From: Deinococcus sp.
Lineage (GTDB): Bacteria > Deinococcota > Deinococci > Deinococcales > Deinococcaceae
Assembly (NCBI GenBank): GCA_028287665.1
Contig: JAQBPF010000362.1
Location: 1-5,956, forward strand
Length of the DNA stretch: 5,956 nucleotides
Direction: 5' to 3'
Part shown: positions 1 to 4,773 of the stretch, in pieces
Layout: each line of letters opens with the position of its first letter
How positions within the stretch are numbered: the stretch's first letter is position 1
Program-made: the position numbers and the translations under genes
Notes under the pieces: generated by a model
Seen by the model: only the letters and a program-made list of their open reading frames with translations
What the model was told of the DNA's origin: nothing
The model's database searches: none

Positions 1-260
1 CAGATTTCCGGGGAGGCATAACGTCAGGAAGTATCCGCGCTGAGTGGGAACAATGGAAGGGCGGGAGCGGGTCGGACCGGCCTTCCCAGACCAACCGGGT
101 GAAATGGCGCTCTAACCGGTCTCCCACCAGAGGCAGGTGACCAGACTGCACCCGCTCGTTGAGGTCTGCGGCAGTTGGGGCTCTGCCCGACCTCTCGGCT
201 TGAGGAAAGGACAGCCTCGCGGATGAGAGCGGTACGGAAAGGGCCCGTGTTGGCGGTCAT
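1..260 (-). pseudogene. possible frameshifted ORF remnant, runs off left edge
   Basis: Read on the minus strand from an ATG at 260-258, the frame gives MTANTGPFRTALIREAVL and continues to a C-run (GGGG on the + strand at 177-180). In this frame the sequence then becomes Arg/Pro/Gly-rich and unlikely. If one C is removed from the run, it continues as a normal-looking mix (…TAADLNERVQSGHLPLVGD…) with no stop as far as base 1. The join of two protein-like halves at a homopolymer suggests a +1 frameshift. I do not recognise the product. A competing reading is the C-terminal tail of a plus-strand gene ending at the TGA at 138-140 (…SIRAEWEQWKGGSGSD…). The two frames share wobble positions, so base composition cannot separate them. 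This is a weak call. Confidence 0.28.
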
Positions 261-283
261 CCGCTCAAAAAAGAGGGCAGCGT

Positions 284-289
284 TATACT
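284..289 (+). promoter_or_regulatory. -10 box TATACT of the hicAB operon
   Basis: TATACT fits both the general sigma-70 -10 and the TANNNT form seen in Deinococcus. A transcript would begin about 295-296, some 65 nt before the hicA ATG. I see no good -35 hexamer at 16-18 nt upstream. The surrounding 267-300 stretch is the most AT-rich part of the upstream region. Confidence 0.38.
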
Positions 290-294
290 GAGGA

Positions 295-363
295 GTGATT
301 CGTGCTGGCCAGACCCATGACGGCTTCCTTCCTGTGTCTTTAGGCGGTGAGGGCAAGCGATGA
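295..363 (+). CDS. possible 22-codon leader ORF overlapping hicA start
   Basis: A GTG at 295-297 lies 5 nt after the TATACT box, the distance expected for a leaderless mRNA. It opens a 22-codon frame reading MIRAGQTHDGFLPVSLGGEG then KR, stopping at the TGA of 361-363. That stop overlaps the hicA ATG (ATGA at 360-363). An in-frame TGA at 289-291 means the frame cannot start earlier. Ribosomes finishing this ORF would be placed exactly on the hicA start, so it could couple or attenuate toxin translation. The peptide resembles nothing I know. The arrangement may be chance: short open frames are common at this GC content. Confidence 0.25.
   Translation: MIRAGQTHDGFLPVSLGGEGKR
346..353 (+). promoter_or_regulatory. 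hicA ribosome binding site
   Basis: GGTGAGGG lies 6 nt before the ATG at 360. It supports that start for hicA over the earlier GTG at 347, which lies inside the Shine-Dalgarno and belongs to another frame. Confidence 0.6.
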
Positions 364-599
364 AAATCAGGCAACTGGAAGCGTTGCTCGCCCACTGCGG
401 TTGGCTGTACCGGACCCGCATCGGAACCGAGCACCGGCACTGGGTTCACCCGGTGGAGGGAGCCGTGACCTTCAGCGGGAACATGGCAGACGAATGCGAT
501 CCAGCGCAAGAAGACGCGGTCCTGCGCCGTCTGGGACTGACCCGGGTAGACCTTCGCCCCGACCTCTGCAGGACTGTTCCCAAGCCGGAGGCGCCGTGA
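360..599 (+). CDS. hicA: HicA-like type II toxin (mRNA interferase)
   Basis: This is a 79-residue protein of the HicA family: small dsRBD-fold RNases that cleave mRNA during translation and are neutralised by HicB. What I see: an N-terminal helix (MKIRQLEALLAHCGW) matching the family's helix 1 and following Gly-Trp; the hallmark strand segment GTEHRHWVHP at residues 22-31, equivalent to the usual GSHRHFVHP with one extra residue, so H25 is the likely catalytic histidine; the second strand VTFSG at 36-40; and a C-terminal helix ending RRLGL at 56-60. The family's PGH is SGN here. Residues 61-79 are a tail beyond the usual HicA core. Its stop overlaps the antitoxin start by 4 nt (GTGA), the classic hicA-hicB order. 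The family call is secure from motifs and context; activity is inferred. Confidence 0.82.
   Translation: MKIRQLEALLAHCGWLYRTRIGTEHRHWVHPVEGAVTFSGNMADECDPAQEDAVLRRLGLTRVDLRPDLCRTVPKPEAP
587..591 (+). promoter_or_regulatory. hicB ribosome binding site inside hicA
   Basis: GGAGG lies 4 nt before the GTG at 596-598. It decides that start for the antitoxin over the longer frame opened at 347, whose first 83 codons merely run out of frame through hicA. The hicA stop and hicB start share the sequence GTGA, so hicB is probably made by translational coupling as well as from its own Shine-Dalgarno. Confidence 0.65.
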
Positions 600-1273
600 C
601 CCTGGCCTACCTGGGCCTGATCACCCCGACCCCGGATGGGTATGCGGGACTGCTGCCAGAATTGACGGTCCTGGCCAACAAAAAAACGGCTGAAGAGGTT
701 CAGGAGGCGTTGAGCCAGGGCCTGGCGCTTCACCTGCTGGACGCCGAGCAAGTGCGGCCGAAGCCGTGGGCGCAGCGCCTGACCGATCTGCCCGCCGAAA
801 TTCAGAACGCCTACGGCACCCGGGAGGTCAAGGAAGTTCTGATCATCCCCGCACCACTCAATCCGGTGAGTCTACAGGTGGAGCGCGCCCTGGCCGCCAG
901 TGGGCTGAGTTACCGCGAAGTGGCCCGGCGGATGGGCGCTGCACCCGCAGCACTCGTTCAACTGGCCGACCCGTTTTATTGGGATCACCGGGTAACGTCG
1001 CTGCGCCAGTTGGCGGAGGTTCTGAATCTGACCCTGAACCTGGAATTCGTGTCTACTGTGGAATTGCCTGCTGGCACGATTCTGGGCCATCTCTGGGGAG
1101 GCATCACGGCGCCAAAACTGAGGGTGCGCGATGTGCCGGAAATGATGAGCGCCGAGCTGCCGTTGATCGTCAGGTCTGAACTGGGGACGTTCCAGCTCAG
1201 CCGCAAAGCTGACCCTGACCCGCAACTCGACCGGACCGGCAGCACCATTTACGACGCCCGCAAACTGGGCTGA
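596..1273 (+). CDS. hicB: HicB-like antitoxin with HTH domain and C-terminal extension
   Basis: This is a 225-residue antitoxin, predicted to bind and block the HicA toxin and to repress the operon. Residues 3-50 fit the HicB partial RNase-H fold: a strand (YLGLITPTPDGYAGLLPEL), then a helix beginning TAEEVQEALSQGLALHL. Residues 90-150 are a phage-repressor-like helix-turn-helix: LSYREVARRMGAAPAALVQL, then a TSLRQLAEVLNLTLNLEF segment matching the 'TSL..L..LAEALG..L.VEF' end typical of HTH-type HicB. Usual HicB proteins are about 130-150 residues. This one carries about 73 further residues (153-225) of no recognised family. The start is GTG at 596, supported by GGAGG at 587-591 and the 4-nt overlap with hicA. 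Autoregulation is a family expectation; I found no clear operator. Confidence 0.82.
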   Translation: MTLAYLGLITPTPDGYAGLLPELTVLANKKTAEEVQEALSQGLALHLLDAEQVRPKPWAQRLTDLPAEIQNAYGTREVKEVLIIPAPLNPVSLQVERALAASGLSYREVARRMGAAPAALVQLADPFYWDHRVTSLRQLAEVLNLTLNLEFVSTVELPAGTILGHLWGGITAPKLRVRDVPEMMSAELPLIVRSELGTFQLSRKADPDPQLDRTGSTIYDARKLG

Positions 1274-1378
1274 GTGCCCACCGAAAGTGCCGGTATCCGC
1301 TCCGAGATGGCGGGTTCCCCGTTGCGCGGATCTGCCAACCCCACTGCCCGCCTGCCGCAGAGGACCCGAAGTGACCCA

Positions 1379-1404
1379 CCGCTGCTGGCGATGTGGAGCA
1401 GCGG
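1379..1404 (+). other. hairpin in the hicB / hypothetical-gene convergent gap
   Basis: CCGCTGCT (1379-1386) and AGCAGCGG (1397-1404) form a perfect 8-bp inverted repeat with a 10-nt loop, about 105 nt after the hicB stop. There is no T-tract on either side, so a classical intrinsic terminator is not shown. It could stabilise the 3' end or terminate weakly. In the rest of the 1274-1566 gap I see only a small CTGGC/GCCAG hairpin (near 1478-1491) and no convincing gene; open frames there have no RBS and biased composition. Confidence 0.35.
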
Positions 1405-1566
1405 CGTGATCCGTGCTGCGCGGGCCCCCTCCGGCCACCGCAGCAAGAGCGGGCGGCGGAAACCCGCGCCGTGAAGGCTGGCAACGGCCAGGGCACAGAA
1501 CTCCACTTCACAGGCGCAAGGGACGTGCGCTCAGCGTGCAGGACGAGCACATCATCCGTCGCCTGC

Positions 1567-1959
1567 TCAGGCGCTTTTCTGGAGGTCCAGCGTGCTGAGG
1601 GCAGGTCCTGGAAAGACCACCTCTGGGCGCTGCAGGTCGCCATGGTGCCCGCCCAGGAGCGCCGCCAACTCCAGGTGCGCGAGCGTCCTCACGTGCTCGT
1701 CGCCCGCGATCCAATGCGTGATCTGGTACACCATGGCCCGCTGCCACAGCACGCTGACGATTTCCCGGGCCGTCAGCGGCTCCCTCCCTGGGTGCCGCCG
1801 CGTGCGAACAGAAAAAGTCCAACAGTTGCCGTTCCGCTTCCACCCGTCGTATTTCATGAGCCAGATCTGGGGTTGAGTGGCTCCGCGAAGCTCCAGTGTG
1901 CCGACAATCTGGTGCTTGCGGTAGTGAAGGTGGAGGGTCACAGACTGCTCCGAAGACAT
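1567..1959 (-). CDS. hypothetical protein, 130 residues
   Basis: I do not recognise this family. The frame has a natural amino-acid mix, unlike the Arg/Pro/Ser-rich frames opposite it, and looks genuinely coding. Residues 6-52 alternate hydrophobic and polar residues (SVTLHLHYRKHQIVGTLEL, then PQIWLMKYDGWKRNG and CWTFSVR), suggesting a small antiparallel beta-sheet. Residues 62-85 are probably a helix (LTAREIVSVLWQRAMVYQITHW), with a second one at 90-103. There is no signal peptide or membrane span, so it is probably cytosolic, and it has one cysteine (C46). The ATG at 1959 has no Shine-Dalgarno but sits 6 nt after a TAAGCT box, consistent with a leaderless mRNA. It converges on hicB and shares no operon with its neighbours. 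Its function is unknown. Confidence 0.72.
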   Translation of the reverse strand: MSSEQSVTLHLHYRKHQIVGTLELRGATQPQIWLMKYDGWKRNGNCWTFSVRTRRHPGREPLTAREIVSVLWQRAMVYQITHWIAGDEHVRTLAHLELAALLGGHHGDLQRPEVVFPGPALSTLDLQKSA

Positions 1960-1965
1960 GGGAGC

Positions 1966-1971
1966 AGCTTA
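1966..1971 (-). promoter_or_regulatory. -10 box TAAGCT for a leaderless transcript
   Basis: On the minus strand TAAGCT (TANNNT) ends 6 nt before the ATG at 1959, so transcription would start at or next to the A of the start codon. The absence of any purine-rich Shine-Dalgarno before this ATG fits. A weak GTGACA lies about 21 nt upstream, too far for a normal -35. Confidence 0.4.
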
Positions 1972-2026
1972 AAGACACCTTTCCCACCTCACTGTCACAG
2001 CAGCAGACCAAAAACAAAAGAATCCG

Positions 2027-2234
2027 TCACTCGGCAAGCAGACCACCCCTCCGGCGTAACCTGTAAGGCCATGGCGTTCTGGGAGCGGCGCCAGTATCGG
2101 TCAGGTCGGCGAGGTGAAGCAGGGGCAGCGTGGTGCCCGGGGCCGGACACCGTCTGCCTGGCCTGCGGGCGGGTGAACCGCGGCGCGGCCACCTTGATCG
2201 GCGCCGCGAAGTCCACGTCATGCATGAGCGCCAC
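2027..2234 (-). pseudogene. possible frameshifted small ORF
   Basis: On the minus strand a GTG at 2234 with a GGTGGG just upstream opens a frame (VALMHDVDFAAPIKVAAPRF…) whose third positions are almost all G or C. At a C-run (GGGG on + at 2139-2142) that pattern moves to the next frame, which continues GTTLPLLHLADLTDTGAAPR and stops at 2027. Removing one C would give one ORF of about 69 codons. I recognise no family. The plus strand shares the same wobble positions and also shows high GC3, so chance is possible. A T-rich stretch follows the stop on the minus strand (2006-2022). Confidence 0.24.
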
Positions 2235-2352
2235 GTTCCCACCACACCTGCCCGGAGGAAGACCGTGCCCATTCTCGTTCTTGGCCACAGGTCCGCGGGA
2301 GTCTTGCTCCCCCAGTCCTGCCGCAACGAAGAAGCCGGACACCTCTCGCGCA

Positions 2353-2375
2353 GCCGCGCACGTGCGGGCTTTTTT
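2353..2375 (+). terminator. rho-independent terminator, plus strand
   Basis: GCC, a bulged G, then CGCA-CG-TGCG and GGC form a stem, directly followed by six T (2370-2375). It has the right form for terminating plus-strand transcription. No convincing plus-strand gene lies upstream in 1960-2350, so the transcript it serves is unknown. On the minus strand the T-tract would precede the hairpin, so it is not a normal terminator for the VWA gene that ends at 2429. A second small stem, TTGCCT/AGGCAA (about 2374-2391), follows at once. Confidence 0.5.
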
Positions 2376-2428
2376 GCCTCTCCCCAGGCAAGGCACCACA
2401 ACCCGCGCCGGAACTGAGCGCCGTGGCG

Positions 2429-4441
2429 TCACCTCACGGTGAACGGCACACTGAAGAGCGTTGGATTGGGACTGGCCGCTTCTGTGGAATACCGCAGTTC
2501 GTACTCGCCAGGCTGCGTGGGGAGTTTGAGGGTGCCAGGATTTCCAGTGCGGGTATAGAAGTAATTCAGGTAGGTGCCGACGGGCGCGCCTCTGGGCACG
2601 ATGGTGACATAGTCACCTGGGTTGTTTGGTCCGGTCCACCGCACCTGAAGCGCCGTTCCGGCCTGACCCTCACGGGGCGCTTCCAGACCATAGCTCGCTG
2701 CGGTCAGGCGAATGGGCACACTGTGAAGGGTCGGGTTCGGGCTTTGGGCTTCGGTGGAGTAGCGCAGCTCATAGTCGCCCGGCACCACAGGGGTCTTCAG
2801 CTGGCCTGGGTTGCCACTCTGGGTGTAGAAGTAATTCAGGTAGGTGCCGACGGGCGCGCCCTTCGGCACGATGGTGACGTAATCTCGGGCATTGTTCGGA
2901 CCGGTCCAGCGAACCTGGATCGGGCTTCCCGCCTGGGCGGTCGCTGGTGCCTCCAGAGCGTAGGTGCTGGCTGTCAACGTCAAAGGCAGACTGCTGAGCA
3001 CGCGGCCACTGATATCGTTGTTGTACCGCACTTCGTACTCGCCGGGCGTGACAGGAACAGTCAGGCGCCCCGGGTTGCCCGCCTTCGTATAAAAAAAGTT
3101 GAGATAGGTCCCGGGCGCCGCACCTTTCGGCACGACCGTCACGTAGTCCCCGGAGTTGTTGGGCCCGGTCCAGCGCACTTCAATGGTGCTGCCGGAGACG
3201 GCCGCTTCCGGGGCACTGAGGGTGACTCCGGCGCGCCGCGCAGTAAACGGCGCGCTGCGGCCCACCACGCGGGTGCTGCCGTCCGGCTGCGTCACCAGGT
3301 AACGCGCCTCAAATTCGGCTTCTTCATCGAACACAGCCAGGGTCAGTTCTCCGGCCTCGCCCTGAACGTACGCCCAGTCCAGGTAGGCCGCGTCAGGATC
3401 GGTGCGCCGCGCCAGCGTCACCCAGTTGCGGGAGCCCGTGGGGGCGCCACTGAAGGTCACGGCCACCTGACCACCGGCCAACGGCTGCGTGGTGGTCACC
3501 TGCAATTTCACGCTCTCGAGGGGCGCGGTGTCGAAGCTGAAGCGGTTGGTTCCGCTCACGCTGATGGTCAAGCCTGCGTACTGCTGTGCCCCGGTGGCGG
3601 ACTGGACGGTGGCGGTGTACGTGCCCGGGACGACCTGCGCTTGGTACTCCCCGGCAACATTGTTCAGCGGCTCGGCGTTCCCCTGGCCCACCGTGCGCGT
3701 CAAGGTAACGGTGGGTCCGGTGGTCAGCGGGCGCCCGGCGGCGGTCAGGGTCACCACGACCGGCACTTTGGTTTCGGCGGGAGGGGCAATGCTCTGGACG
3801 GCCGCCCCAAGGGCCGCAGCGAGTTCTCCAGCGCTGCGCGTGTTGACGAAGGTCCCCACGCCAGTGAATGACGCTTGCGCGCGTGCGTCCAGATCGATAC
3901 CGATGATTCTCAGGTCAACATCGATGCCACGGGCTTTGAACGCGTCCAGGGCACCGGCGAGGTTGCCCCGGCAAGATTCCTGACCATCCGTGACCAGCAC
4001 GACCATTCGGCGTCCCGAAGTGGTGGGGAAATCTTGGGCAGCTTGCAGCAGGCTATAGGCAATCGGCGTCGCGCCTTTGGGCCGTGTGGCTTTCACAGCG
4101 GCCAACAGCGCGGGCCGGTCCAGACCGCGCATGGGCAGGGCCAGCCTGCTGTCCTCACAGGCACCGGGATCGCCAGCACTGATGGCCGCGCCGTACAGGC
4201 GCAGGCCCACGTTCAGCTGGGGATCCTCGGGGAGGCGCCCGATGAAGTCGGTCAACACCGCTTGCGCGGTCGCGATGCGCGTCTCTCCACCGGGGAGACG
4301 CGTGAACATGCTGCCGGAGGCGTCCAGAATCAGCTGGATCGTCGTCGAGCGACTTTGCGCCTGAGCCGTAGCAGGAGAGGCCAGCAGCAGAGCGCCGCTG
4401 AGGCAAATCAGCTGGCGGGAAGGGGGAAGGGGAAACTTCAT
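2429..4441 (-). CDS. secreted VWA-domain protein with four C-terminal tandem modules
   Basis: This is a 670-residue exported protein. Residues 1-28 are a Sec signal peptide (KFPLPPSRQ, then LICLSGALLLAS) with an AQA cleavage site before Q29; C13 is not in a lipobox. Residues 33-220 are a von Willebrand factor A domain with a complete MIDAS: DASGS (D40, S42, S44), T125 and D152 in TDGQES. It should bind a divalent metal and a ligand. C95 and C157 could form a disulfide. Residues 226-310 are beta-rich. Residues 311-670 hold four modules of about 88-90 residues; the last three each carry RWTGPNN..DYVT.VP, the phrase typical of periplasmic VWA / 'Ca-activated chloride channel' homologues. The ATG at 4441 follows AAGGAG by 7 nt. 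The family does not tell the ligand. Extracellular or periplasmic adhesion or assembly is the likely role, but that is inferred. Confidence 0.95.
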   Translation of the reverse strand: MKFPLPPSRQLICLSGALLLASPATAQAQSRSTTIQLILDASGSMFTRLPGGETRIATAQAVLTDFIGRLPEDPQLNVGLRLYGAAISAGDPGACEDSRLALPMRGLDRPALLAAVKATRPKGATPIAYSLLQAAQDFPTTSGRRMVVLVTDGQESCRGNLAGALDAFKARGIDVDLRIIGIDLDARAQASFTGVGTFVNTRSAGELAAALGAAVQSIAPPAETKVPVVVTLTAAGRPLTTGPTVTLTRTVGQGNAEPLNNVAGEYQAQVVPGTYTATVQSATGAQQYAGLTISVSGTNRFSFDTAPLESVKLQVTTTQPLAGGQVAVTFSGAPTGSRNWVTLARRTDPDAAYLDWAYVQGEAGELTLAVFDEEAEFEARYLVTQPDGSTRVVGRSAPFTARRAGVTLSAPEAAVSGSTIEVRWTGPNNSGDYVTVVPKGAAPGTYLNFFYTKAGNPGRLTVPVTPGEYEVRYNNDISGRVLSSLPLTLTASTYALEAPATAQAGSPIQVRWTGPNNARDYVTIVPKGAPVGTYLNYFYTQSGNPGQLKTPVVPGDYELRYSTEAQSPNPTLHSVPIRLTAASYGLEAPREGQAGTALQVRWTGPNNPGDYVTIVPRGAPVGTYLNYFYTRTGNPGTLKLPTQPGEYELRYSTEAASPNPTLFSVPFTVR
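2432..3511 (-). repeat. four tandem 88-90-residue modules within the VWA protein
   Basis: Modules start at residues 311, 408, 496 and 586 (about 3511, 3220, 2956 and 2686 on the minus strand). Modules 2-4 share RWTGPNN, DYVT.VP.GA, GTYLN.FYT and a GNPG turn, ending in a GEYE.RY or GDYELRY strand. Module 1 keeps only the pattern (FSGAPTGSRNWVTLARR, then YLDWAYVQG and FEARYLV). Modules 3 and 4 are the closest: 35 bp at 2556-2590 are identical to 2826-2860, exactly 270 bp apart, so they arose by a fairly recent duplication or are kept alike by gene conversion. Such beta-sandwich arrays usually act as spacers or binding modules outside the membrane. Confidence 0.9.
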
Positions 4442-4448
4442 GGCAGGT

Positions 4449-4454
4449 CTCCTT
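4449..4454 (-). promoter_or_regulatory. ribosome binding site AAGGAG of the VWA gene
   Basis: AAGGAG lies 7 nt before the ATG at 4441. This is a strong Shine-Dalgarno, in contrast to the leaderless-type start of the hypothetical gene at 1959. It fixes the start that gives a complete signal peptide. Confidence 0.8.
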
Positions 4455-4460
4455 CTGGCT

Positions 4461-4476
4461 GGAACGTTGACGTTCC
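4461..4476. promoter_or_regulatory. 16-bp palindrome ahead of the VWA gene
   Basis: GGAACGTTGACGTTCC consists of two perfect 7-bp arms (GGAACGT / ACGTTCC) around a TG centre. It sits 6 nt upstream of the VWA Shine-Dalgarno, inside the probable 5' leader or just after the start site. It could be an operator for a dimeric repressor or a hairpin in the leader RNA. A TANNNT box (TAGGTT, minus strand, 4494-4489) lies 12 nt farther upstream and would place the transcript start near 4482, so the palindrome would overlap the first transcribed bases. The regulator is unknown. Confidence 0.5.
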
Positions 4477-4488
4477 CTCCACACCTTC

Positions 4489-4494
4489 AACCTA
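4489..4494 (-). promoter_or_regulatory. candidate -10 box TAGGTT of the VWA gene
   Basis: TAGGTT on the minus strand fits TANNNT and lies about 50 nt before the VWA ATG, upstream of the palindrome and the Shine-Dalgarno. No recognisable -35 is present at 16-18 nt upstream. The call rests on position and the short motif only. The remainder of the gap, 4495-4712, shows no gene or repeat that I can support. Confidence 0.25.
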
Positions 4495-4712
4495 AACGGG
4501 ACAGGATGGCCGCCGGATGATGCCCTCACCTTGCTGCGAGGTCAGCAACCCCGGCAGCGTGCCAGACCCTGCCTTGGGCAGTCACCAGTCATCCGCAGCG
4601 AACACCTGAGGCGAATCCAGACGATCACCCTGGGGAGCCCATCCAGTGAGCGCAGCCTGTACCAAGCTGCTCTTTGACCCTTGAATCCACCGCTTGTGCT
4701 GCAGCAGGAAGA

Positions 4713-4739
4713 GGAGAGGGGCGGCGTACGCCCCTCTCC
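4713..4739 (-). terminator. 11-bp perfect hairpin after the flavoprotein gene
   Basis: GGAGAGGGGCG (4713-4723) and CGCCCCTCTCC (4729-4739) form an uninterrupted 11-bp stem with a 5-nt loop, 34 nt after the stop of the acyl-CoA dehydrogenase-type gene on the minus strand. On that strand it is followed by a pyrimidine-rich TCTTCCTGC tract rather than a true T-run. The stem strength and position make a transcription terminator or 3'-end stabiliser likely, separating this gene from the VWA gene downstream. Confidence 0.6.
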
Positions 4740-4773
4740 AGGATGCGTTTGAGCCGGAGAAGCACAGGTGGGT

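Noticed and set aside
24..509. 161-codon minus-strand open frame
   Set aside because: Its first part is antisense to hicA with poor composition. Only the segment from 260 leftwards looks protein-like, and that appears to shift frame, so it is reported separately as a possible remnant.
347..595. N-terminal 83 codons of the long frame containing hicB
   Set aside because: They overlap hicA out of frame and are Arg/Pro-rich. The GTG at 596 has its own GGAGG and gives a normal HicB N terminus.
2130..2240. CLACGRVNR resembling the zinc-ribbon start of thioredoxin 2 (plus strand, about 2155-2181)
   Set aside because: The following residues do not match thioredoxin, no WCGPC active site is present, and the second cysteine pair is missing. 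It is likely chance in a GC-rich frame.
1393..2442. 349-codon open frame on the plus strand
   Set aside because: It crosses the hypothetical minus-strand gene and two gaps, has no RBS, and its product is low-complexity in Arg, Pro, Ser and Ala.
2423..3871. 482-codon open frame on the plus strand
   Set aside because: It lies antisense to the VWA gene, whose signal peptide, MIDAS and repeats are unmistakable. The frame is open only because of the high GC content, and its product is an unnatural Gly/Arg/His-rich sequence.
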